From Clostridia bacterium (GTDB lineage Bacteria > Bacillota > Clostridia > Lachnospirales > Lachnospiraceae): DNA of 64,000 bases. The translations under genes were made by a program, and so were the position numbers. Shown here one piece after another: positions 14,564-24,410 of this stretch. How positions within the stretch are numbered: the stretch's first letter is position 1; the number at the start of each line of letters is the position of its first letter. The stretch is taken from NCBI GenBank assembly GCA_910575725.1, contig CAJTFE010000025.1:1-64000 (forward strand), in the 5' to 3' direction. Under the pieces are notes generated by a model, which did no database searches, was not told the origin of the DNA, and saw nothing but the letters and a program-made list of their open reading frames with translations.

Positions 14564-15095
14564 TAGCTCCCTCTCCTTTTCTATGAATTTCCATATAATC
14601 AAACTCCAGTTGGTTACTGCATATTCCGCTACAAATATAGCCGCTTTGAAATGGCACTCTTTCGTTTGCTTTTTTCTCCATGCCAATATAATTTACTCTT
14701 GGGCTGAGCCACAACATTTCCACCCGGTTCTGCTTAAACAGTCGAAATCTTTCTTTATGGTCAAATATGCCCTGAAAGTTAATAAGCATTGCAAACGGTT
14801 TTCCAATCTCATACAGCCTTTCCAATACCCTGCCTTTTTGACTGTATGGGGGATTGCTGATAATGTAGTCACATTCTGGCACTTCCATTAAGAAGAAATC
14901 CTGTCCCATTTTTATATGACTATAAATGACTAAAAAGCCATGCTCCGACAACACTTTCACAAACTGGCTGTTCTCCATATCAAAAGGACACCATACTGTT
15001 GTATTTACCTTCAGCCGCTTCATAATCGGATATACCGCATTGGGAGGTGTCAGATATTCATCATTTTTATTGAACTTATATTGTATCTGTGCCAT
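14556..15095 (-). CDS. DNA methyltransferase-like protein
   Basis: This 179-residue protein carries the catalytic motif NPPYS (near residue 81) typical of N6-adenine methyltransferases, but is shorter than a full enzyme, and the SAM-binding FxGxG motif is not obvious. Starting 'MAQIQYKFNKNDEYLTPPNAVYPI', it resembles the small Dam/phage-type proteins common in ICE backbones. Its ribosome site is embedded in the end of the gene upstream, 4 bp away. It may modify element DNA to escape restriction in the recipient. Activity is uncertain. Confidence 0.7.
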   Translation of the reverse strand: MAQIQYKFNKNDEYLTPPNAVYPIMKRLKVNTTVWCPFDMENSQFVKVLSEHGFLVIYSHIKMGQDFFLMEVPECDYIISNPPYSQKGRVLERLYEIGKPFAMLINFQGIFDHKERFRLFKQNRVEMLWLSPRVNYIGMEKKANERVPFQSGYICSGICSNQLEFDYMEIHRKGEGANG

Positions 15096-15099
15096 GCTC

Positions 15100-18000
15100 T
15101 TATATCTCCCTCTCTGATTTTTTCTCCGTCCACTTTTCCGGAGCTTCCTTCTCTGCCTTATCCCTCTGCTCGATGACCGCCTTTTTCTCCGCCAGCTTTT
15201 CCTTTATGGAAATTCTGCCTGTCTGCTTTTCCTCTTTCGGCTTCTCATTGTTCAGGACGTTATCAATCATGTTATAGTTACATTCTTCCAGTTCCTCAAT
15301 CTTTGCAAGCGGCTTGTATTCCGCCAGCTTATCTAACAGCTCCTTCGCCTTCCTTGCGGTCTGTACGCCCTCACTGTCATCAAGCTCCGTCCCTTTCCCG
15401 ATAATATCCGTCATGCCTTCCCGGATACTGTCTGAAATGAGCGCATTAAGGAAATCATTCAGATACCCGGTATTCCCGTTCCTGATGTCCTCTGTGATAT
15501 TCGCTATCTGCGCTTCCCTGTCCTCCACTGTATGATTGTACTGGTAAGTATCAAAATCATAAGATAGCTGGTCTATCTCCACAGCAAGGAAAGCCGCCTG
15601 CCACTTCTCCAGAGAACCCCTGACTTCTATATCCGGCAGCTTGTCGATCAGCTCCGCAATGACCTCCACCGCCTTCGGATTGTCCGTAATATCCGGCACA
15701 TAGTCCAGAATCTCCAAATCCGCAACTCTGCCCGAAACAATATCCATCTGCGTGTCCTCATAGCTTTCTGTCCCCTCTGTATGGATATTGATGCCAATGC
15801 TTGGGATACCGTTCATCCTCTCCGGCGGTATCCGGTTGAAAATGGCGATTGCTTCCGGGACGTCTGCTATCCCCTCATGGTACTCTCCGAAATTGTGGAA
15901 TTCCCCGCACTCCGCCACTGTAAGGGTGACAACCGTCTGTTTTTCCTCCTGTGCCTGCTCTGCGGCTTTCTCCTGCAGGGCGGCTCGTTTTTCCTCAAGA
16001 TAAGCTTCCACACCCGGAAGATACTCCCCAAGCGTCCCGGTCTTGCCCTCTGTAATGGGATTAATGTCTACCTTAACGCCGCCGATTGTAAAACCGTCCT
16101 CGTTGAAGACATTGAACAGGGTATCTTCGTTTTCCCCGCCCCGGTACTCCACAGCCACGTCAAGGTCAGATACAGGTTCTTCCAAACCTCTGCATCTGCT
16201 CCCTGTAACCGCCATATCCACAAGCTCTATATCCATTCCATACTCGTCAATTTTGGACTGTAAATAAGCATAAACACTCATTTCTATATCTTCCTGTGTC
16301 TGCCCGTTGACAGGGTTAAATAATTCCTCAGTTCTGGCTTTAAAATCGGCTATCACTTTGCTTTCCGCCGCTTCCGGCACTTCGGTTCTGATACGTTCCT
16401 CAAGATGCTCTTTTTCCGCCTGTTCTGCCTTTTCTATCAATCCGTCATAATCAATCGGTATCAGTTCATCGTCAGTGCGGATACTGCCCTCCAGACTGCT
16501 CCTGTGCGCCGGCTCTTTCAAATCCGTCACAATCTCGTCAAGCGCCTGTCTGATTGTTATGTCCGGATTGTCATATACGCCCCCGTCCAGTTCCCGGTAG
16601 TCCATATCATAAATGGTGTAATCATACCCCTCAGTGGCTTCCTGAATACTGATATAACGGTCTGCCAGACGGAAGGCAAGCTCTGTTTCTGCCCTGTCTG
16701 CTTCTTTGGCATTGGCATCTATGTACGGATTTCCCCACTCCGTAAACGGTACATCTTCCACGATATGCTTCTGGCTGGCTGTGGGCATGAGGTGTTCCAT
16801 TTTCCCCTGTTCATAGAGGGCATCAAACCTGTCCATATAGAGGGAGATATCGTCAAGACCGCTGCTCTTTAGCTGGTACTCAAACCGCTGTTTCACAAAA
16901 TCCTTTATTTCCTTCGGTGACATTTCCCGGTGAACCCGTACCTTGTCAAAGCCGACCTCGTGATTTAAAGCCTGCAAATCCTCCATGAAACGGCTGCTTT
17001 CCACCGCCGCCTTGCTGTGCGTAAAATCCAATGACAGACAGTTTTCATGGTTTCTGACGTGGATCAGGTCAAATTCGCTGCCATTGACATGGAAGCCGAA
17101 AGTTGCCCTCGCCATATCCGGCTTGTCCTCCGTTTCCTTTCCCCGGTACTCTGTGAATTTCGCCATTGCTTCCGGAAGGCTCTCAAAACGCTCCAGCCTG
17201 CTTTTTTCCGGGCTGTTCTCCGCCCAAGTGGATAAATCCTCAATGACATAATAGGAAACTTTGTCATTGTCCGGCTCTGCCATTGTATTTTCTGCCGCTG
17301 CTTCTGCCGGGATTTCCGCTGTTTCCTCCCTGACTGCATCTTTTCCTGTGCTGATTTCCTCCGATACCGAAAGCTCCTTTGTAAACTCCGGTATCTCCCT
17401 GTAACCAACGGAATCCACATAATGGCTTGTGTTCTCCCCGTCCTGATGCAGCACCACCACATCACTTACGGAAAGGGAATGCCCGGTAAAGTCTGCCGGG
17501 TGGTCTATGTTGAATTTCGTGTAAATATCTTCAAGGCTCATGCCCTCCGTAAGCTCCCCGGTATAGACAAGGGTGTAATTCTCTCTGGAAACCGGGATAC
17601 CCTTTCTCTCAAGATAATCCATATTCATAAAGTGAATATCCCTCGTTTCCTCTGAATCTTTAAGCTGGTAGATGCCAAACTTGCTCTCATTGCCATACAA
17701 AAGTTGTGCTTCCCGGTTAGGCTCACTGTCCTCTAATTCCTGCTTCATGGACTGGTATTCCTTATAAGCGTTCCAATCGCCTTTTTCCACGCCGAACAGC
17801 CCGTCATGCTCCTGCAATGCCGCCCTGTCCTCTACAATCGTTTCTGAACCGTCTGCGTGGAGCTGGTACACCGAAACATCTTCCCCGAACAGCTCCGAAG
17901 CCATATCCTTTGTCAGAGGAAGCATTTCATCCCATGAATACCCATATTCGTGCATTTCCGACAGCCCTACCATTCCGTCCGGGAGAGCGTCAATTTCTTC

Positions 18001-19704
18001 CCGTGCCACCCTGATTGTTTCCCAAAGCAGAGCCGAATCGTCTTTCTGCTCCGCAATGGAATGTGCAAGGGAAGTGGTCTTATACATATCATCCAGCTTA
18101 TACGCATGGTTCATAATCAAATTGCGCTCATCGCTGTCATATACCGACCTGTGAAATTCCATGCGGTTAATGAGCTGCTCCGCCTGTACCGTTGCCGGAA
18201 GCTCCGAAGCGGTATGCACTTCCCATGCACTCATATCCACATCAAAATCATAAAACTGCGGATACCCGTCATTCAAACCGCCGCTTCTCATAATCGGTAC
18301 AAACTCAAAACCTTTTTCTTCCAGATAATCCGTAACGCTTCCATTCCATTCATCTTCTTCAAGAAATGGTATGTCATATAAAGCATTCTGCACTTCCGAC
18401 TGCATATTTATGATTTTAATGGTTTCATATTCCCCGCTGTCCGGCGTGGAAATCCTCACAACCACATCGCCATATTCAATCGGAACATTCGCCTTTTCCC
18501 GTTCTTCCTGCAACGCCTTATAATCGGTTATCTCATGGGTATCCATATCATAGGCATAGTCTAAATGGTATTCCTCTACTTCCTCGCTCCGTTCATTGGC
18601 AAGCAGCGTTACCCATGCACCGGCTCTTTCAAGGTAGGCTTCCACATTCTGCCTGTCATCGTCTTTCATGGCAGACAGTAGATTAAATATTTCCGTCCTC
18701 TCCACGCCCTTAACATTCAAAAGGTCATATTCGGAACGGTCTGTATTTGACACAAGCAGGATAATGTCCTCCTGTGACTGTTCTGCAGCACGTTCCTTTT
18801 CAATCTCCAGAAGCTGCGCTTCAATCCCCTTTATCAGTTCCGAGGAAGTCCGGCGTATGGTGTCGAGGGAAGATTTCAGCTCCGGCATCTCTTTTCCGCT
18901 GCTCCACCCGGCGATATAACCGAAAGAATAATCAGACGTGTCAATCCCGAAATGCTGGCATACGGTGTAAGCGATGCTTTCGGCTTCCACCTCTTTCGTT
19001 TCCCGGTCTTTATAAACTGCATTCTCCGTATCCTGCTCCGCTTCCCTTGCATGGAGCTTTGCGTGCGCCACTTCATGGACTCCGGTCTTTGCGGTTTGCG
19101 CTTCGCTCATGCCCTCTTTAATGGCGATAGGGCGGCTTAAATCAATAAAATATCCTTTTCTGTCACCCTCCATTTCCTCATATCGGATTGGGACAGGGGA
19201 AACTCTCTCCAATGCTTCCATAAAATCCTGATAACGCTCCACATTCCCATGCAGTTCATTCACGCCAAGTCCGGGAAGCTCTTTCCCGTCCGTCTGCGAA
19301 TAATCAAACACTGTCACCACACGAAAGGCGGGTATCTTTATCTCCACTTCCTCCATGACGGGCATCCCGTCCCGGTCAAGCACAGGCTCATTCGTTACCG
19401 GATCAATCTTCTCCTGTTCCTCTTTGATTTTATAAGGCGCAGGCGCAAGGATACGGATACCCCTCTCGCCCTTATTTACATGGCGTTCAAAATTCCTCTG
19501 CCATGCCTTGTACCCGGCAACGTATGTCGCATCCGGGCATTGCATCTCTATGAGCTGGATATTGTTTGCGCTGTAATTGTGGAATTTTGACATGGTGTTT
19601 AAGTAGCTTTTATATTTCTCCCCTTCAAACAGCGCCTTCAAGCCTTCCTCCAGCCTGTCCGTTATCTCTTTTACTTTCTGTTTTTCAGTTCTTGCATCTG
19701 CCAT
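15100..19704 (-). CDS. Giant ArdC/LPD multidomain protein
   Basis: This 1534-residue protein begins with an ArdC-like ssDNA-binding region (about 1-110) followed by a zincin-like metallopeptidase with HEVAHAKLH (near 209). Several acidic LPD/YodL-type domains seen in large mobile-element proteins follow. Near residue 1168 there is a nucleotidyltransferase motif, GSRCRG followed 6 residues later by SDLDV. The last 40 residues carry a tail (GRISIKEKL) shared with DUF6674 and the helicase. ArdC-type proteins counter restriction and resemble the transported N-terminus of TraC primase. The start has GGAGGAAAAGGAG upstream. The gene follows an attenuator-like hairpin. The domain list is by eye, and the middle region is poorly defined. 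Confidence 0.8.
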   Translation of the reverse strand: MADARTEKQKVKEITDRLEEGLKALFEGEKYKSYLNTMSKFHNYSANNIQLIEMQCPDATYVAGYKAWQRNFERHVNKGERGIRILAPAPYKIKEEQEKIDPVTNEPVLDRDGMPVMEEVEIKIPAFRVVTVFDYSQTDGKELPGLGVNELHGNVERYQDFMEALERVSPVPIRYEEMEGDRKGYFIDLSRPIAIKEGMSEAQTAKTGVHEVAHAKLHAREAEQDTENAVYKDRETKEVEAESIAYTVCQHFGIDTSDYSFGYIAGWSSGKEMPELKSSLDTIRRTSSELIKGIEAQLLEIEKERAAEQSQEDIILLVSNTDRSEYDLLNVKGVERTEIFNLLSAMKDDDRQNVEAYLERAGAWVTLLANERSEEVEEYHLDYAYDMDTHEITDYKALQEEREKANVPIEYGDVVVRISTPDSGEYETIKIINMQSEVQNALYDIPFLEEDEWNGSVTDYLEEKGFEFVPIMRSGGLNDGYPQFYDFDVDMSAWEVHTASELPATVQAEQLINRMEFHRSVYDSDERNLIMNHAYKLDDMYKTTSLAHSIAEQKDDSALLWETIRVAREEIDALPDGMVGLSEMHEYGYSWDEMLPLTKDMASELFGEDVSVYQLHADGSETIVEDRAALQEHDGLFGVEKGDWNAYKEYQSMKQELEDSEPNREAQLLYGNESKFGIYQLKDSEETRDIHFMNMDYLERKGIPVSRENYTLVYTGELTEGMSLEDIYTKFNIDHPADFTGHSLSVSDVVVLHQDGENTSHYVDSVGYREIPEFTKELSVSEEISTGKDAVREETAEIPAEAAAENTMAEPDNDKVSYYVIEDLSTWAENSPEKSRLERFESLPEAMAKFTEYRGKETEDKPDMARATFGFHVNGSEFDLIHVRNHENCLSLDFTHSKAAVESSRFMEDLQALNHEVGFDKVRVHREMSPKEIKDFVKQRFEYQLKSSGLDDISLYMDRFDALYEQGKMEHLMPTASQKHIVEDVPFTEWGNPYIDANAKEADRAETELAFRLADRYISIQEATEGYDYTIYDMDYRELDGGVYDNPDITIRQALDEIVTDLKEPAHRSSLEGSIRTDDELIPIDYDGLIEKAEQAEKEHLEERIRTEVPEAAESKVIADFKARTEELFNPVNGQTQEDIEMSVYAYLQSKIDEYGMDIELVDMAVTGSRCRGLEEPVSDLDVAVEYRGGENEDTLFNVFNEDGFTIGGVKVDINPITEGKTGTLGEYLPGVEAYLEEKRAALQEKAAEQAQEEKQTVVTLTVAECGEFHNFGEYHEGIADVPEAIAIFNRIPPERMNGIPSIGINIHTEGTESYEDTQMDIVSGRVADLEILDYVPDITDNPKAVEVIAELIDKLPDIEVRGSLEKWQAAFLAVEIDQLSYDFDTYQYNHTVEDREAQIANITEDIRNGNTGYLNDFLNALISDSIREGMTDIIGKGTELDDSEGVQTARKAKELLDKLAEYKPLAKIEELEECNYNMIDNVLNNEKPKEEKQTGRISIKEKLAEKKAVIEQRDKAEKEAPEKWTEKKSEREI

Positions 19705-19729
19705 ATGGTTTTCTCTCCTTTTCCTCCAT

Positions 19730-19767
19730 AAAAACAGGGGGCAGATAAGTTTCCCTGTCTGCCCCCG
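19730..19767 (-). terminator. Terminator/attenuator before ArdC/LPD gene
   Basis: Minus-strand stem GGGGCAGA/TCTGCCCC (19737-19744 and 19758-19765) is followed by TGTTTTTATGG. It lies between the DUF6674 stop and the ArdC/LPD start, so it could lower downstream expression. Confidence 0.65.
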
Positions 19768-19795
19768 CTTTGGATATTTTTATTTGCTGATATTT

Positions 19796-20638
19796 TTATA
19801 GACTTTCCTCTTTGCTTTTCGTCTTTGCCTTGTCCGGCTCCGGCGCTTTTTTCTGCTGTCCCACCTTTTCCTTCATCTGCGACAGCTTATCCTTTACGGA
19901 CACCCGCCCTCCTTTCTCCGCTTCCTTCCCGGCATCCAGACGTGCAGAGAGCCGATCCAGCTTTTCAAACGCCTGATCCGCCCCGTCAATCTTTTTCCGG
20001 AGGTTCTCAACCGCCTTTTTTACAGGCATATTGACTGTCCTTGTCAGACCGACACCCGGCTTTTCGTCCGATACCTCTTTCGTGCCTTTCCCGGCTAACA
20101 GCCTGCCCACGTTGGAAACGCTGTTCCCGATCTGCTTTAACTCGTCCCCAATGCTGTCAATCTGGTTGGCTGTCTTTTCAAAATCCGTCATCACGTCAAC
20201 CAGACGCTCCCGGTAGCCGGAAAGCATGGACTTCACGCCGGAAATTCCTTTCTGAAGAACCTTGCACATCTCCGCTTTTCCTTTTTCCTTAAAGGTATTG
20301 ACCGCCTGTGATGCTGTTTCCACCAGACGGTTTCTTACCGCTGTCAGGCGTTCCGACAGGTTCGTAATTTTCTCCTGAAGGTACGCCACTTTATCCATGA
20401 GGTTCTCTTTCACTGATTTTGGCTGATTCTCCTGCATCTGTGAAAGCTGTTCCCGGACACTCTGTAATTCATCCACCATTGCGCTAAGCTGTACCTGCAT
20501 ACCCGCCACATACCAGAACACCCCCATAAAATCCTGTGACTGCTCTTTCATGTTCTGCTGGTTAAGCAGCTCCATGAACTGCTTTAATGCGTCATTTTCC
20601 TCCATGACCTGTTTTGTTTTTTGTCCTGCTGTTTCCAT
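19796..20638 (-). CDS. DUF6674-like coiled-coil protein
   Basis: This protein of about 280 residues is mostly helical, with 'WYVAGMQVQLSAMVDELQSV' and long coiled coils (about 60-250), and ends in the tail GRVSVKDKLSQMKEK. It matches the DUF6674 type found beside the helicase and LPD genes of Tn1549-like elements. I prefer the ATG at 20638, which has GGAGGT 10 bp before it; another ATG lies 18 bp upstream inside that site. The role is unknown; coiled coils suggest a scaffold. Confidence 0.72.
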   Translation of the reverse strand: METAGQKTKQVMEENDALKQFMELLNQQNMKEQSQDFMGVFWYVAGMQVQLSAMVDELQSVREQLSQMQENQPKSVKENLMDKVAYLQEKITNLSERLTAVRNRLVETASQAVNTFKEKGKAEMCKVLQKGISGVKSMLSGYRERLVDVMTDFEKTANQIDSIGDELKQIGNSVSNVGRLLAGKGTKEVSDEKPGVGLTRTVNMPVKKAVENLRKKIDGADQAFEKLDRLSARLDAGKEAEKGGRVSVKDKLSQMKEKVGQQKKAPEPDKAKTKSKEESL

Positions 20639-20817
20639 TTTCTCTGATACCTCCATTTAATTTTGAGCATGATAAAAGCAGCCATTTCTGGCTGCTCTCT
20701 ACATACTGTTTTTTATTTACTTTCACATTTGAGTGAATATTACTGCCCGTATTCGTTTCAATTTCTGCAATTTAGTCCTGTCTCCTCCCTACCCTTTCCG
20801 CTGTAAATTATTTAGAA
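20639..20817. other. Short gap after SIR2 gene
   Basis: A 179-bp AT-rich gap holds no gene. It marks the 3' junction where the AT-rich SIR2 cargo meets the backbone. Confidence 0.4.
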
Positions 20818-23301
20818 TTATAAAAACTTTTTTGCGTCATCTAAAAGTACTTCTGAAAATTCTTTCAAATATTGTTTCATATGTATAGGTAAATTTTCGT
20901 TACATAAATTTGAAAGTTTTTTCGACTTATAATCTGGATTATAATCTAAAATTACTTTACAATACTTTGGAAATGCTAATCGACCTTGATTGTCCAAATT
21001 ATAGGCATTGGGATATTTCTTATAATGCAACAATTTTTCTATTAAAAAATCTTCTATAATCATTTCAATATGATTATTTAAACCTATTTTCTGAATATAT
21101 TTACTTACCAAACATAATTTATCATATTCATCAATCTCTCTAACCGCTATATAATTCAAAATACATTTTACAATTTTCTCTTGTAATTCATGTGTAGAAA
21201 TAAAATGTATTGCCAAATAGCATAACGCATTATATTCTTCCTTGTACATAAAATACATCCTCACTCTATTTCCTTGTAATTTAGAGGAATAATTGTTTTC
21301 AAGATAAGAAAATTCTTTCCAAATTATATCTTCAATAGCATGTTGTTCTGATAAATCAAACTTTTCAAAATCAATTATACTCTCTAAATATAGTATATCT
21401 TCTCGCTTAAAATTTTTATATATCAATACGAAATCTTGCGCACTTATTTTGTAATGAGGATTAGAAAAAAAATTCTTTTCCTTTATTTGAAGTTTCATCC
21501 TATAATATTCGCCCTTAAATACATTAATTAATGTATTTCTTATATAGTTCTTGTGTTCAGAAAATTGAGAATATAAAAGTTTATTATCATATATAAACAT
21601 AATTGCATCTAACATATTTCTTTTAACCTTCTCATATTCTGATTGCCCCGCCAAAATGACTTTATTCTTAAAAATATCTTGTTCAATCTTATAGATACTT
21701 TCAAATGATTCAATAATATCCTGAGAATAAATATTTCTTGTACATAACCTTTGTAAAAAAACATAATTTTCTCTAATTTCAGCAGGCAATTCATAATACA
21801 ATTCTTCAAATCGAAAATTTTTCATTTCCGAAGTCATCGAATCAATAAACTCATCATTAAATAAATTAACATTTCCATATGCCATCTGACCATTTATACT
21901 ATTAAAATAATTCGTATATGATGTAATAGTCAAAAAAACAAAATATCTATTAATCTGACAAAAATAATAAAGTATCCAATCGTTATCCTCTTTTGACCAA
22001 GACAGCAAATCTGTATATAACAAATAACTCTCTTCTAATCTACCTACCGCATATAATCCGTATGCTGCATCATACCATTCCTTAAGAGAATCATAGTTTC
22101 TTGTCAAAAATTTTTCAATTTCCTCATATTCGCTCCAAAATACCTCATTACGAATAGTATGTTCTTCCATACCATTATAAATATATCCAGCATCATGAAT
22201 TCCTTTTATATTTGATTTATCCAATACTCTCTGAATAACATTAAGTTTCAATTTATAATCTTCATCCAATTCATTTACTTTACTTAATAACCCATAAAAC
22301 ACCTCTATATAAGATGCTTTGCTGTCTCTGCTAACAATATAGTTTTGCTGATCAATATAATATTTCCCTTCAAACAACGTTTCTATATCTCTAGCGCGAA
22401 CATACTCAAAAAAATTTAGCCCTACTAATTTTTCATATAAATATTCAAATAAGTTTTTATCATTTTTTAATACATCAGCCTTATTATAACTCACAATTTT
22501 TTCTAAAACTGCAATATATTTATCCTTGAACTCTCCGCTTTTCACAAAGCAATTGGTATCAATAATTCTGATCCCACGTCCCTTATAATACGTTATCATT
22601 TCATTAGACAGTTCTTCTTTTCCAGTATAAATGAAAATAGGCTCAATAAATGTATCTCCCTGAACCTGCTTAACCCAATTTAAAATAAGTTTAATATTGT
22701 AATCATTTAATCCATAACCTATAAATACAATCAGATTAGTTGCAATAATAGTTTTCATGACTGTATCAATAAGAACATAATCCTTCTCATAATCTAAATA
22801 ATCTTGTTCTTTTAAAACAAATTTGTTATTTTCAAAATCACCATGTACTTTTAATATATATCTTTTTGTAGGTGTCACAGATATTTTTTCATCATGGTTG
22901 ATTACACTATAATTTATACCATATTTATTCGCCGCTTGTTCTAATAAAGTATCATAATTTGTTGTTAGTATGTGATATGGATTTAATTGCATAATCAAAT
23001 CATGAACTTCATTAGGCTTACAATCACTAGAAAATGCACCATTTATCTTTTCAAAATACTCTGTTTCACTCTTATTATCATAATATATCTGTGGTATCCG
23101 TAAATATTCTTCTGAAGAAAAAATTGCTTTTCCTTTTGCATCTAGTTCATATTTGTAATTCAACTCATCTGCCATATCTTTGACTAAATCATACCAACTT
23201 GGATAATTTGAAACTGCAGATACTCCAGCACCTACAAAAAAAGCTAACTTCTTCTTTTTCTTATATTCCAAAATATCTTCAACTAATATATTAACGTCCA
23301 T
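20818..23301 (-). CDS. SIR2-domain protein, candidate anti-phage NADase
   Basis: This 827-residue protein has an N-terminal SIR2 domain: FFVGAGVSA (near 25), 'PSWYDLVKDM', TTNYDTLLE (near 113), the catalytic His in LKVHGDF (near 151) and GYGLND (near 195). The rest (about 270-827) is a helical, Tyr-rich region resembling sensor parts of defence-associated sirtuins. Such proteins deplete NAD+ when a phage is sensed. I start at the ATG at 23301, preceded by GGGAGAT. The gene is far more AT-rich than its neighbours, follows its own terminator at 23363 and sits between two conserved ICE genes, so it is a cargo insertion. No partner gene adjoins it. Confidence 0.83.
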   Translation of the reverse strand: MDVNILVEDILEYKKKKKLAFFVGAGVSAVSNYPSWYDLVKDMADELNYKYELDAKGKAIFSSEEYLRIPQIYYDNKSETEYFEKINGAFSSDCKPNEVHDLIMQLNPYHILTTNYDTLLEQAANKYGINYSVINHDEKISVTPTKRYILKVHGDFENNKFVLKEQDYLDYEKDYVLIDTVMKTIIATNLIVFIGYGLNDYNIKLILNWVKQVQGDTFIEPIFIYTGKEELSNEMITYYKGRGIRIIDTNCFVKSGEFKDKYIAVLEKIVSYNKADVLKNDKNLFEYLYEKLVGLNFFEYVRARDIETLFEGKYYIDQQNYIVSRDSKASYIEVFYGLLSKVNELDEDYKLKLNVIQRVLDKSNIKGIHDAGYIYNGMEEHTIRNEVFWSEYEEIEKFLTRNYDSLKEWYDAAYGLYAVGRLEESYLLYTDLLSWSKEDNDWILYYFCQINRYFVFLTITSYTNYFNSINGQMAYGNVNLFNDEFIDSMTSEMKNFRFEELYYELPAEIRENYVFLQRLCTRNIYSQDIIESFESIYKIEQDIFKNKVILAGQSEYEKVKRNMLDAIMFIYDNKLLYSQFSEHKNYIRNTLINVFKGEYYRMKLQIKEKNFFSNPHYKISAQDFVLIYKNFKREDILYLESIIDFEKFDLSEQHAIEDIIWKEFSYLENNYSSKLQGNRVRMYFMYKEEYNALCYLAIHFISTHELQEKIVKCILNYIAVREIDEYDKLCLVSKYIQKIGLNNHIEMIIEDFLIEKLLHYKKYPNAYNLDNQGRLAFPKYCKVILDYNPDYKSKKLSNLCNENLPIHMKQYLKEFSEVLLDDAKKFL

Positions 23302-23362
23302 ATAAATATCTCCCAAATTTTCTTTATTTTAGTATATCGACTTTATTTTCTCTATTCTTAAC

Positions 23363-23390
23363 AAAAGGGCAGTCGATTGACTACCCTTTT
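23363..23390 (-). terminator. Terminator between helicase and SIR2 genes
   Basis: Minus-strand stem AAAGGGTAGTC/GACTGCCCTTT followed by TTGTT ends the helicase transcript nine bp after its stop codon. SIR2 must then have its own promoter; a TATACT -10-like box near 23330-23340 is the best candidate, without a clear -35. Confidence 0.65.
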
Positions 23391-23398
23391 ATTACTAC

Positions 23399-24310
23399 CT
23401 ATAAACTTTCCTCTTTTCCTTTTCCCTTTGAAATATCCGGCTTTTCCGGCGCTTTCTGCCCATATGCCTTCTCCCGCATCTCGGCAAGTTTCTCTTTTAC
23501 GGAAATACGCCCTCTGGGACTGTCTGCCAGCCTCCTCTCTTTCCCATGCTCCGCTATCTTTTCCGATACTGCCCGGTTAATCTGCGGTTTAAAAGGCACA
23601 TCCGCCACAGCTTCCGCATCACGCCCCATTTCCTCTATGTCCAGTTCCTCCTGCTCCCCGTCATTTTCCGGCTCATCGTCCATATCAATTCCATCGCCGC
23701 CCTTTTCGTCCATGTTTAACAGGGCATTTAGTTCTGTCAGGCGTTCCAGCTTCTCCGCAAGCTCCGCTTCCTGTGCAAATGGCTTTGTGACCTCCACCTT
23801 TGCGGTTTCAAGCTGATGCTCCACGTTCTCCAGTTTCTGCGCCACCGTTTCCATTCTCCCGGTCATGCCCTCTAAGGCATTGCTTAACCTCTGTAAATTC
23901 CCCAACGGATCAGTGCCGATTTCCACCTCATGGCTGATGCTGCCCTTTAAGTTGACTGTAAACTTGGAAAAGAACGAATCAAAGGAAACGCTCATCTTAA
24001 ATCCCTGATACTCCCCGATTGTGACTGCCATATTCGGCTGTTTTGCGCTCCGGCACATATCAATCAGCGCTGCCCCGGCTTCCTTTTTGTCCGTATATAC
24101 CCGGTTGCCGATTTTTATGGAGAAAGTGTCCTTGTCCGGGAATTTATTCTGTGCGTAGGTCTGAATGTCGGCACGATACCCTGCAAGGCGTTCCTTCATG
24201 GAAGCAATCTGCACCGGGTAATGCTTCACGATATTGTCCTCTAAGCGGTACTTCTGGCTGGTGTGGTTCGCCTTTAACAGCTTTAGCTTGGACACCTGAA
24301 TATCTAAATC
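23399..24310 (-). CDS. Helicase-methylase, exon 3 (C-terminus)
   Basis: These 303 residues are the C-terminal part of the giant SNF2-type protein, downstream of intron 1. They begin DLDIQVSKLKLLK, which in uninterrupted relatives directly follows 'GNPYIKEKM', the end of exon 2. The region is helical, with a coiled coil (about 30-80 and 170-215), an acidic stretch and a final tail (GRISVKEKLAEMREK...KGKEESL) shared with two neighbouring proteins. No separate start codon is expected: sequence upstream of 24310 is intron domain V/VI. The protein is made only if the intron splices. Confidence 0.82.
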   Translation of the reverse strand, partial: DLDIQVSKLKLLKANHTSQKYRLEDNIVKHYPVQIASMKERLAGYRADIQTYAQNKFPDKDTFSIKIGNRVYTDKKEAGAALIDMCRSAKQPNMAVTIGEYQGFKMSVSFDSFFSKFTVNLKGSISHEVEIGTDPLGNLQRLSNALEGMTGRMETVAQKLENVEHQLETAKVEVTKPFAQEAELAEKLERLTELNALLNMDEKGGDGIDMDDEPENDGEQEELDIEEMGRDAEAVADVPFKPQINRAVSEKIAEHGKERRLADSPRGRISVKEKLAEMREKAYGQKAPEKPDISKGKGKEESL

Positions 24311-24410
24311 ATGAGGTAAGCACAGTCTGTCATCAACTTCGACAGTACCATACTCCCTCCTAAAACCGTACTTACACCTCTCAGCGTATACGGCTCGCCA
24401 TAAGTTCAAC

